A stretch of DNA of 64,000 nucleotides from Burkholderia ubonensis. Its GTDB lineage: Bacteria > Pseudomonadota > Gammaproteobacteria > Burkholderiales > Burkholderiaceae. The stretch covers positions 62,001 to 126,000 of the forward strand of contig NZ_CADFEB010000013.1 of the NCBI RefSeq assembly GCF_902833085.1, in the 5' to 3' direction. Both the position numbers and the translations under genes were made by a program. Positions 25,579 through 34,400 of the stretch are shown piece by piece. The notes beneath the pieces were generated by a model, which did no database searches, was not told the DNA's origin, and saw only the letters and a program-made list of their open reading frames with translations. Every line of letters starts with the position of its first letter. Positions within the stretch are counted from its first letter, which is position 1.

Positions 25579-27252
25579 CTAGCCGCGCGCCGCCGGCCGC
25601 GCGCCCGCGTACGGACACGCCGACGCGGCGGCGGCCGCGCGTCCCGCATCCGGCATGTGCCGGTCCGGCGCGCCGGCCAGCATCGAGTACAGCGCGCGAT
25701 AGGCGCCGACCATCCGCTCCTGCGAATAGAAGCGCTCGACGCGCGCGATGCCGGCGGCTTGAGCTGCGCACCACGCGTGGTCGTCGGCGAGCAGCGCGAG
25801 CGCCTCGTGCGCGAGCGCGGCCGGGTCCGCGATCGGCACGAGCCGGCCCGCGGCGCCGAGCGCGGCGTCGTCGGCGTCCGAGCCGTGAATCAGCTCGCAG
25901 CACGCGCCGACGTCGGTCGTGACGACCGGCACGCCCGCGGCGAACGCCTCGAGGATCACGAGCGGCAGCGCCTCCGAGATCGAGCTCAACACCAGCACGC
26001 CGATCTTCGGCAGCAGCTCGTCGATGCGCTGCATGCCGAGCAGCGTCACCTTGCCCGCGAGGCCGAGGCGGTCGATCAGTTCGCGGCACTCGGCCGCGTA
26101 CGACGGGTCTTCGCTTTCCGGCCCGGCGATCCAGGCCTCGGCGTCCGGCATCGCCCGCACCACGGTCAGCATCGCGCGAATGAAGGTCTTCACGTCCTTG
26201 ATCGGCACGACGCGCCCGATCAGGCACAGCACCTTCGGCGCGCTGGCGGGCCGCAGCCGGCGCAGCGGCGCGAGGCGGCGCAGGTCGACGCCGTTCGGAA
26301 TCGTGTGCGTCTTCGGCGGCGGCGCGCCGTCGAAGATCTGGCGGCGCCGGTTGCCTTCGTACAGCGCGACGATGTCGTCGGCGGCCGCGTAGGTCATCTT
26401 GCCGAGCGCCTCGAAGAAGCGCGCCCACATCTCGTGGAAGTAGCCGATGTGCGACGCGTCGTATTCGATCAGGTTGCGGTTGTCGCGGATCCACTGGCTC
26501 TGGAACAGCTCGATCTTGCGTTCCTTCGTGTAGATGCCGTGCTCGGAAATCAGCAGCGGCCGCCCCTGGCGGTGCCGCAGCAACGCGCCGAGAAAGCCCG
26601 CGTAGCCGGTCGACACCGCGTGATACAGGCGCATCGGGATCAGTTGCTCGGCGATGCGCGCGAGCTTCCACAGCGGCCGGTGCATCAGGCGCACGGACCA
26701 GAAATAGTCGGAGAACGACGGGTCGCTGCAGTACGCACGATACTGGTCGGTCAGGAACGTCCACGCTTCCTGGCTGTACAGGAACTGCGCCTCGTCGAGC
26801 CGGTGCTCTTCGGTCAGGTCGTCGACGACGCGCCGCACGAGCCGGTTGTCGAGCGGCGCGTCGGCGGGCCGCCGGAGCTGCTCGTGCAGCAGCGCGATCC
26901 GCTCGAACGCGTCGCGGTTGCCGGGCACGCTGTGCACGTGCCCGGACGGCGGATCGGCGTCGTACAGGTAGTGAAGCTCGAGGTGGACGACGTTGGCCGG
27001 CAGCGGGTAGGACATCTTCGGATAGTCGTCCGGCTTGCTGCCGAGAAAGCACAGGCCGAACGTGTACTCGGGAAACGCGCGGATGATGTCGTGCACCCAC
27101 GACGACACGCCGCCGCTCACGTAAGGATAGGTGCCCTCGAGCAGCAGCCCGATGTCCGCGCACGCCGCGCGCGGCAGCACGTTGCCGAGCGCATCGGTGA
27201 CGGTGGCCGGCCGGTTGCCGGGGGGCGTGTCGAGACCGGAGTCGCGCATCAT
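25579..27252 (-). CDS. pelF: PelF, Pel polysaccharide glycosyltransferase
   Basis: The 557-residue cytosolic GT4-family glycosyltransferase has the PelF-type N-terminus (LLLEGTYPYVSGGVSSWVHDII) and a linker with GFLGALLRHRQGRPLLISEHGIYTKERK. Its C-terminal nucleotide-sugar site (LCLIGRVVPIKDVKTFIRA, SISEALPLVILEAFAAG) contains the E-x7-E pair typical of retaining GT4 enzymes. It uses UDP-activated amino sugars to build Pel. Two adjacent ATG codons could start it. It lies between pelE (15 nt) and pelG. Confidence 0.95.
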   Translation of the reverse strand: MMRDSGLDTPPGNRPATVTDALGNVLPRAACADIGLLLEGTYPYVSGGVSSWVHDIIRAFPEYTFGLCFLGSKPDDYPKMSYPLPANVVHLELHYLYDADPPSGHVHSVPGNRDAFERIALLHEQLRRPADAPLDNRLVRRVVDDLTEEHRLDEAQFLYSQEAWTFLTDQYRAYCSDPSFSDYFWSVRLMHRPLWKLARIAEQLIPMRLYHAVSTGYAGFLGALLRHRQGRPLLISEHGIYTKERKIELFQSQWIRDNRNLIEYDASHIGYFHEMWARFFEALGKMTYAAADDIVALYEGNRRRQIFDGAPPPKTHTIPNGVDLRRLAPLRRLRPASAPKVLCLIGRVVPIKDVKTFIRAMLTVVRAMPDAEAWIAGPESEDPSYAAECRELIDRLGLAGKVTLLGMQRIDELLPKIGVLVLSSISEALPLVILEAFAAGVPVVTTDVGACCELIHGSDADDAALGAAGRLVPIADPAALAHEALALLADDHAWCAAQAAGIARVERFYSQERMVGAYRALYSMLAGAPDRHMPDAGRAAAAASACPYAGARPAARG

Positions 27253-27267
27253 GGTGGACGTTCCTCG

Positions 27268-28203
27268 TCACGTATTCCAGTAGTCGGCGATCGGCGCGAG
27301 CCGGTGCGGCGGCACCGCCGGCAGGCCGTCGAGGCAGCGCCGCACCGCCGCGTAGTCGTGCCGCAGGTAGGCGATCTCGGCGAGATAGGGCAGCACCCGC
27401 ATGCGCGGAAAGCCGCAGTCGATCGCTTTTTTCAGCATCGCGTCGGCGTCGTCGAGGCGGCCGGTCTCGAACGCGAGGCGGCCGCGCAGCCGCCACAGCG
27501 CGCCGTCGAGCGGCTGGTGGCGCAGCGCGCACACCGCGTGTGCGTCGCCCTGCTCGAGCGCGTTGCGGTAGACGTCGCCTTCGACGAGACGCGCGTAGAC
27601 CAGCTCGCAATACAGTTCGGCGAGCGTCTTGTCGACGCGGCAGCGTTCGTCGTCGGACAGCCGCCGCGCGAGCCGCGCACGTTCGACGTCGATCTGCTGC
27701 GTGACGCGCTTCTCGCTCTTGTCGAGCATGCCGTAGGCGAGCAGGCGCACGTCGTCGGCCGGATCGTTCAGCAGCCCGTGCAGGATCGGGCTGGCGGCGC
27801 GCACCGGCATCGTCTGCATCGCGACGAGCGCGGTCACGCGGCGGCCGACCGCCGCCTGCCGGTTCAGCAGGCCTTCCTTCACCTGGTGTTCCTGCGCATA
27901 CGAGAGCGTCGCGAGCAGGTGCGGTGCGAACTGCGGCTCGCGCACGAGCGCGATCAGCGCGCCTTCGTCGAGACGCGGAAACGCGAACGCGCGCAGGCGC
28001 GCGGCGAGGCGCGCAATCGCGTCGGCCGCGCAGCGGCCGGCCTCGCGCGACGCGAGCAGCGCGCGCCCGCCCGGCCACGCCGGTCGCCGACGCGGCGAAG
28101 CGGGCGGCGCGGGTGGCGCGGGTGGCGTGGGCGGCGCGGCGCGGGTGGTGCGGGCGCGGGCGTTGCGCGACGCACGCGGGGCAGGGTCACGCGAGGTCAT
28201 CAC
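27268..28203 (-). CDS. pelE: PelE-like protein lacking obvious membrane anchors
   Basis: The 311-residue protein has helical HEAT/TPR-like repeats in its C-terminal two thirds (ALWRLRGRLAFETGRLDDADAMLKKAI, LPYLAEIAYLRHDYAAVRRCL). Its position between pelD and pelF marks it as PelE. Pseudomonas PelE begins with membrane helices; here the first 55 residues are instead Arg/Pro/Ala-rich (APPTPPAPPAPPASP) and not hydrophobic. The start overlaps pelD by 17 nt, so coupling is likely. A later start is possible and would remove the Pro-rich part. Confidence 0.75.
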   Translation of the reverse strand: MMTSRDPAPRASRNARARTTRAAPPTPPAPPAPPASPRRRPAWPGGRALLASREAGRCAADAIARLAARLRAFAFPRLDEGALIALVREPQFAPHLLATLSYAQEHQVKEGLLNRQAAVGRRVTALVAMQTMPVRAASPILHGLLNDPADDVRLLAYGMLDKSEKRVTQQIDVERARLARRLSDDERCRVDKTLAELYCELVYARLVEGDVYRNALEQGDAHAVCALRHQPLDGALWRLRGRLAFETGRLDDADAMLKKAIDCGFPRMRVLPYLAEIAYLRHDYAAVRRCLDGLPAVPPHRLAPIADYWNT

Positions 28204-29632
28204 GGTCGGCCAGCAGTTGGCGCAGCACGCCGTCGGACGGCGCGCCGGCGAGCGGCGCCCAGCGCGCGACGATGCGCGCGTCCGTGAAGCCGACTCCGAA
28301 GCGGTTGTGCACGTCGGCTTCGATCTGTTGCAGCTGCGCGTCGACGGCGACCTCGTCGCACAGCGGCATCAGGAACAGCAGCGCGCACGTGCCGCCGGCA
28401 CGCACGATCCACTGCACGTGAAAGTCGAGATTGGTCCGCTCGATGTGATCGAAGATCGCCTGCGCCTGGTGGCTCGCGTCGAACCGCAGCCGCACCACGG
28501 ACGACGCGATGCCGCTCGTGCGCTGCAGGTCGGCGAGCCGCGCATATTCGAGCGCGAAGTCGTACGGGCAATCCGGGAACGCCTGCAGCACGTCGCGCGT
28601 GACGGCCGCGTGACGCACGCCGTTCGCGTAGTAGCTGCCCATCACGAACATCAGCTGCAGGTTGTCGGCGGTCAGCGCGAGGAACGGCAGCTGCGACACG
28701 ACGAGCATGCCGATGACTTCGTCGCCGGCGCCGATCAGCGGCGCGCACGCGACGTAGCGGGTGTGTGCGCGGTCGCGCGCGTCGAGCGACTGCAGGTGCG
28801 CGAGCGCGAGCTCGTCGAGCGCGGCGACGACGAGCGGATCGTCGGCGTCGAAATCGAACGGCGCGCCGGTCGCGGCGACGGGCACGGCGGCCGGTACGCC
28901 GTCGTGCAGCGCGTGGATCTGTGCCGCCTCGAGCTGGCACGCGTGCGTGACGGTGTCGAGAAAGCGCTGCGCGCCGGGCAGCGCCGCGTCCGGGCCGGCG
29001 TCGTCGTGCAGCATCATCGCGCGCAGCCGCGCGAGCGCGTCGCGCAGCGTCGACGGCCGAACCAGCAGGTCCTGCTCGAGCTGGTCGTGCGACAGCCGCA
29101 GCAGGTACTGATTGTTCGTCAGCACGGACAGGCGTTCGCTCAGGTAGGCGTTCGACACGCGTGCCTGCGACAGCCGTGTGGCCCACGTGTCGCTGAACTG
29201 GCCGGCGACCAGCATCGTGATGAAGCCGCCGACGAAGAAGTCGCGCGGAAACACGTCGGCGAGCGGCAGGCGTGCATAGAACACCCCCCATGCGACGCAC
29301 AGCAGCACGCCGCCGCCGAGGCCGGCGACGGTGCCGTAGCGCAGTGCGACGAACAGCGGCAGCAGCCACATCCACGGGAACGCCTTGCCGATCAGCAGCG
29401 GATCGGCGGGGGACAGCACGCGGCACAGCGCGAAGACGACGACGGACAGCACCAGCGTTTCGAGCGCGACATACGCCGCCGCGTGGTCACGCGGCAGCAG
29501 CGACGCGAAACGCGCGGCCGACGCACGCCGCGCGAAGCGCGCGCGCAGGCCGGGGCGCCGGTCGCGCGGCGGCGCGTCGGCCTGCGCGTCCATGCCCGCG
29601 TCGAGTCGTGTCGATTTGGTGTCAAGGGCCAT
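28187..29632 (-). CDS. pelD: PelD, c-di-GMP-binding inner-membrane protein
   Basis: The 481-residue protein has an Arg-rich N-terminus, about four membrane helices (about residues 52-145), a GAF domain (about 185-340) and a degenerate GGDEF domain. The c-di-GMP I-site appears intact: R365-L-A-D368 fits RxxD, and R399 sits where the second arginine of Pseudomonas PelD (R402) is expected. The GGDEF active-site motif is missing. It should act as the receptor that turns on Pel synthesis post-translationally. It is the first secure gene of the leftward pel operon. Confidence 0.93.
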   Translation of the reverse strand: MALDTKSTRLDAGMDAQADAPPRDRRPGLRARFARRASAARFASLLPRDHAAAYVALETLVLSVVVFALCRVLSPADPLLIGKAFPWMWLLPLFVALRYGTVAGLGGGVLLCVAWGVFYARLPLADVFPRDFFVGGFITMLVAGQFSDTWATRLSQARVSNAYLSERLSVLTNNQYLLRLSHDQLEQDLLVRPSTLRDALARLRAMMLHDDAGPDAALPGAQRFLDTVTHACQLEAAQIHALHDGVPAAVPVAATGAPFDFDADDPLVVAALDELALAHLQSLDARDRAHTRYVACAPLIGAGDEVIGMLVVSQLPFLALTADNLQLMFVMGSYYANGVRHAAVTRDVLQAFPDCPYDFALEYARLADLQRTSGIASSVVRLRFDASHQAQAIFDHIERTNLDFHVQWIVRAGGTCALLFLMPLCDEVAVDAQLQQIEADVHNRFGVGFTDARIVARWAPLAGAPSDGVLRQLLADRDDLA

Positions 29633-30408
29633 CGCTTAACCTCGCGCATCCGGATCGTTGTCGTGTGTAGCGGCCGTGCGGGCCGTGTGCCTGCCGTCCT
29701 CCCGAGCCTCACGGTGCCGGACCCGGAATCGTCAGCACGTCGCCCGCGGGCAGCACAATGCTGGAGATCGGCTGACCGCCGCAGGCTTCGACGCCGGCGT
29801 CGAAGCTGACGCCGATCACCGGTACGGTGACGGCCTGCGCCGTCGATGCTGCCCCTCGCGGAAACGCAAATAACGTACCAGTGATCGGGCCACCTTGCGC
29901 AAGCGCGGACGGACGGTGCGCCGCGGCAGCGCGCACGCTGAATCGCTCGAATTTCGTTTCATCGCTGATACATCTGCACCCGTATCGGTGCGCCGCGGGC
30001 CGGCGCGGCCTGCCGCGCACATGTGGGGCGGCATCTGCCGGGTGCGCGTGCAACGGGATCGCGCATTGCCGTCGCCGCCGGCCGTCGGCGCGTGGCGCAG
30101 GCCGGCTTGCGGCGGCGCGTAACAGATGTGCAACAGCGTGCGGCAAGGGTTCGCATTGTCCGCATGCACTACGGGAAAGTCCGCCCCGACGTTTCGTGAT
30201 CCTGCAAGGTTCCCGCCTTGAACTTCGAAATGTCTTGGTCTATTTCTTCATCCAAGGCATCGCGCTTTCATGCGCGATCGATTCGACAGCGCGGCGCGTT
30301 CGTGTGCTTCGGGACACGGAAACAGGGAAGGCGCGCCGCGACGCAAGAATGACAACACAGGGGTTCGCAGTGCAAAGCCAACAGCCGTTGGGCCCGGGGG
30401 GCATGGTC
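29633..30408. promoter_or_regulatory. Divergent control region between pelD and pelA
   Basis: This 776-nt region separates the leftward pelDEFG and rightward pelABC operons and must hold both promoters. It is somewhat less GC-rich near 30190-30300. Apart from one weak leftward open frame (29709-29936) I see no convincing gene, clear sigma-70 promoter, or FleQ-type or NarL-type site. Confidence 0.5.
29709..29936 (-). CDS. Possible small secreted-type protein before pelD (doubtful)
   Basis: A leftward frame ends 76 nt upstream of pelD. Its last 60 residues (GTLFAFPRGAASTAQ, VTVPVIGVSFDAGVE, ISSIVLPAGDVLTIPGPAP) look like a beta-rich protein segment rather than random translation. No good start is visible: the GTG assumed here has no clear ribosome site and the only ATG is far upstream. 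It may be a real short gene, a decayed gene or chance. Confidence 0.25.
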   Translation of the reverse strand: MRAAAAHRPSALAQGGPITGTLFAFPRGAASTAQAVTVPVIGVSFDAGVEACGGQPISSIVLPAGDVLTIPGPAP

Positions 30409-31482
30409 ATGTTGGGGAGGATTCGACGTCGCCTGGTCGGCGCGAGGACGCTCATTGCGTGTCTCGCGCCGCTGTCGGCGTCGGCGCAGGCCGCTTCTCT
30501 CGACACGGCTCCGCTTCCAGCCGATTCCGCCACCACGTTCGCGGCGCCGCTTGCCACGGCCGACGCGGGCGAAGCGCGCGCGGGCGCCGCCGGCGCGGCC
30601 GTCGCGCCGCTTCCCACCTTCGCGTTCTTCTATGGTGCGCACGTGCCGGTCGTCGCGCTGTCGTCGTTCGGCAGCGTCGTCGTCGAGCCCGACAGCGACT
30701 TCGACCCGGGTGCGGCCGACACGTCGCGCACGACGTGGCTCGCCTACGTGAGCGTCGGCGAAGTGACGGCCGCGCGCCGGTATTTCAAGGACATCCCGAA
30801 GGCATGGCTGCGCGGCGAGAATCGCGCGTGGGGCTCGGCGGTCGTCGATCAGGCGATGCCGAAATGGCCGGCGTTCTATGTCGAGCACGTGATCGCGCCG
30901 CTGTGGGCGCGCGGCTTTCGCGGCTTCTTCCTCGATACGCTGGACTCCTACCAGATCATCGCGAAGACCGATGCCGAGCGCGCGCGTCAGCAAGCGGGCG
31001 TGGTCGCGGTGATCGACGCGATCAAGGCGCGCTTTCCGACCGCGCGGCTGATCCTGAATCGCGGCTTCGAGCTGCTGCCGCGCGTGCATGCGAGCGTGTA
31101 TGCGGTCGCGTTCGAGTCGCTCTATCGCGGCTGGAACCAGGCGCAGCAGCGCTATACCGAAGTGACGCCGGCCGATCGCGCGTGGCTGATGCTGCAGGTG
31201 AGCGCCGCGAAGGCGTACGGCCTGCCGGTCGTGTCGATCGACTATTGCCCGCCGGCTGACGACGCGTGCGCGCACGACACCGCGGCGCGGATCCGCGCGG
31301 CCGGCGTGATTCCGTACGTGACGGGGCCGGCGCTCGACGTCGTCGGCGTCGGCGCGTTCGCGCAGGGGCTGCGCGCGGCGGCGCTCGCGGCACGCGAGGC
31401 CGTGCGCGCGGAACGCCGCGACGCAGCGCCGGCGGCCGGTCGCGCGCCATTCGTCGACATGGGGGCCGACCGTGCAATCTGA
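30409..31482 (+). CDS. pelA: PelA, short form with glycoside hydrolase domain only
   Basis: The 357-residue protein has a signal peptide (about residues 1-30, ending ASAQA) and one domain matching the N-terminal GH166/GH114-like hydrolase of PelA. Recognisable parts are FAFFYGAHVPV, LAYVSVGEV, FRGFFLDTLDSYQ, LILNRGFELLP and AVAFESLYRGW, whose Glu corresponds to the proposed catalytic residue. Pseudomonas PelA is about 950 residues with a reductase-like and a deacetylase domain; both are absent here. Start choice: ATG with GGGGG 7 nt upstream; another ATG is 6 nt earlier. It overlaps pelB by 11 nt. Confidence 0.85.
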   Translation: MLGRIRRRLVGARTLIACLAPLSASAQAASLDTAPLPADSATTFAAPLATADAGEARAGAAGAAVAPLPTFAFFYGAHVPVVALSSFGSVVVEPDSDFDPGAADTSRTTWLAYVSVGEVTAARRYFKDIPKAWLRGENRAWGSAVVDQAMPKWPAFYVEHVIAPLWARGFRGFFLDTLDSYQIIAKTDAERARQQAGVVAVIDAIKARFPTARLILNRGFELLPRVHASVYAVAFESLYRGWNQAQQRYTEVTPADRAWLMLQVSAAKAYGLPVVSIDYCPPADDACAHDTAARIRAAGVIPYVTGPALDVVGVGAFAQGLRAAALAAREAVRAERRDAAPAAGRAPFVDMGADRAI

Positions 31483-34400
31483 CCGCAAACGAATCGTTTC
31501 GCCGCTCGGCATCGCGGGCTTCGGCGCGGCCGTCGCGCTGTCGCTCGTCGCGGTGTTTCCGCGGGGCACGCTCGAACGCGCGCTGCTCGACAGCCGCGAG
31601 ACCGACATGCTCACCGTCGCGTATCTGCGCGCGTGGCTGCGCGCCGACCCGAACAACGCGCATGCCGTCGAGCAACTCGCGCGCGAATACATCGGCGAAG
31701 GCCGCTACGACGATGCGGAGCGGCTCATCGCGCAACTGCGCGCGTCGCCGGATGCCGACGTCAGGCTGCGCGCGCTGCTGTCCGGCATCGGCCTTGCCGA
31801 GCAGCGGCTCTACGCGCTGCCGGAAGGCGCGCCCGAGCGCATCGGCCGGATCGCGCGACTCGATGCACTGCTCAACGATGCGCTGAACGCGCCGTTGTCG
31901 CCGGCGCAGCTGCAGATGCTCGCGGTCAAGGCGACCGCGCTGAACGACGGCGGGCTCGCCGCGCGCTGCTACCATCGCCTCGCGATGCGCGAGCCGGCGC
32001 GCGCGATCTTCTGGCTCAACAAGGAATCGGCTGCGCAGCTCGCGGGCGGGCACTACCGCGAGGCCGCCGACGCGGCGTTCGCGGCGAGCGAGCGCGCGAC
32101 GTCGAAAGCCGAGCGGCGCACGCTGTTCTTCGCGGGGCTGCGGGCGCTGCAGGGCGGCAATCTGCTCGGCGATGCGATGCTCGCCGCGCGCGAGCACGTC
32201 GGCGAGCTCGCGACCGATGCGCGCACGCTGCGCTTCCTGATCTCGCTGGCGATGGCGGCGGGCCGACCCGACCTGGCCGCCGACTACACGAACCAGCTCA
32301 TGAACCTGCACGGCGCGTCGAAGCGCGCGGACGCGGCGCCGTCGGCGGCGCGCCGCGACGCGGCCGACGCGCCGCGCCTCACGCTCGCGGTATGGCGCTG
32401 GCGCGACGGGCCGCACGTCGTGCGCGTCGCGCAGGCGGCGAAGGCGCCGGGCGAGTCGGCCGACGAGGCCGACGAGGCCAACGACGTCGCGCCGTCGGCG
32501 GCGGAGAAGGCGGCGAAGCCCGGGAACGCGTCCGGCGAAGCGGCCGAGCCGTCCGACGAGGAACTCGCATTCAAGGTCTACCTGCAGAACAGCAAGCTGC
32601 GCGAAGCGGAGGAGGTCGCGCGCCATGCGCTCGCGCGCGACCCGAATTCCGTCGTGTGGCACGAGCGGCTCGCGCAGGTCGCGACCTGGAACAACCGGCC
32701 GCGCGTCGCGCTCGACGCGTACCTGTGGCTCGCGAAGACGCGCAACGACGAAGCGTCGTGGCAGCAGGTGCTGCGGCTCGCGCCCGCGCTGCGCGACGAT
32801 CGCGCGCTGCTCGCCGCGATGCAGCACGAGCTCGAGCGGGGCGGCGCGAAGGTCGATCGCCGCAAGCAGCTCGAATGGATCGATGCGTACGTCGCGATCC
32901 AGGTGGGGCGCGCCGACCCGGGCGCGGCGATCCGCTTCCTCGCGATGCAGGCGCACGGCGCGCTGCGCCAGCCGGTGCTGGAACGCACCGCGGCGCTCGC
33001 GGAGCGCACCGGCGACGACGCGCTGGCGTTGCGCACCTGGCAGACGCTCGAGCACGACTACGGCCCGAACCCCGCGTATGCGACGAAGATCGCGGTGGCG
33101 CTGTACGGCCAGCATCGCTATGCGGAGGCGCTCGCGGCGCTGGAGAAGGCGAAGCCCGCGGCAGGCACGGCGGCGAACACCGACGCGTACTGGCGGCTGT
33201 ATGCGACGCTCGGCAAGCTGGCCGGCAAGCCGGACGTGGTCGTCGAGGGCTCGCGGCACCTGCTGAAGGGCGGCCGCGAAACGCCGGGCGACCTCGAGCA
33301 GATGATCGACGCGCTCGACGATCAACCGCTCGACGCGGGCCGCGTCGCCGAATTTGCGTACCGCCGCACCGGCGAGCTGCGCGACCTGCGGCGCGCGGTG
33401 TACTACTACACCCGCGCCCGCGCGTACGAGCGCATCGCGACGCTGCTGAATTCGCTGACGCCCGCGCAGGCGGCCGCCGCGGAACGCGATCCGCAATACC
33501 TGATGGCGCGCTCGCAATACTGGCGGCTCGTCGGCGAGCCCGCGCGGGCGATCGACGACGTGCGCGCGGTGCTGCGCATCCAGCCCGACGATGCGAACGC
33601 GCAGGTCGCGCTGATCTGGCTGCTGAACGACGCGGGCAGCGCGAGCGAACTGCGCGCCGCGCTGCGCGCGTACCGGTCGCGCGCGACCGCCGACACGCCG
33701 CTCGCGGCCGCGTATGCGGCGGCCTACCTGCAGCTCGGCGATGCGCGCGCCGCGCTGCATTTCCTGCGCCTGAACCTGCCGTCGCATCGCGACGACATGC
33801 TGTGGCGGCTGACGGTCGCCGATGCGCTGGAGCTCGACGGGCAGACCGACGAGGCGTGGCAGATCCGGCGCACCGCATGGAAGAAGCTGCATCGCGAGCG
33901 GATCGAGCAGCGCCGGCCGCCTCGGATGACGCCGGACGAATACGACATGGCGCGCGTGCGCTTCATCGCGCTCACCGACCGCTTCGCGGGCGGCGATGCG
34001 TCGAAGCGGCTGCTGATCGAGCTGCTGCGCCGCGACGAGCAGGCGGGTGCCGCGCCGGCGTCGAAGGCGGCGGCGGATCTCGGCGACCTGTCGATGCTGC
34101 CGCCGGCGACCGCCCAGTCGCTGACCCGCCGCGACGAGCGCAATTCGGCGGTCGCGAGCGAGGCGCTGCTCGCGTGGAGCCAGTCGCACGACGCGTACGA
34201 GTTCGAGCGCGACTGGCTCGCGTGGCGCTACACCCGTCACCTGTCGCAGCCGTCGTACGCGAAGGCCGCGCTCGCGCTCGCGGACGACGATCCGGCGAAA
34301 CTGACGCAGATGCTCGACGATCCGACCGATCCGATGCCGGTCGCGACGCAGATCGCCGTCGAGCAGCGCGCGGGCCGCGTCGAAGCGGCGCAGCAGGATG

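Noticed and set aside
23144-28078. Very long leftward open frame (over 1600 codons) across the HAD, pelG, pelF and pelE genes
   Set aside because: It is an antisense or out-of-frame shadow caused by high GC. The translation is Arg/Ala/Pro-rich with no domain, and well-recognised genes occupy the region.
23542-28287. Very long rightward open frame antisense to pelEFG
   Set aside because: Same cause: composition-driven absence of stops opposite strongly GC3-biased genes; no motif and no ribosome site.
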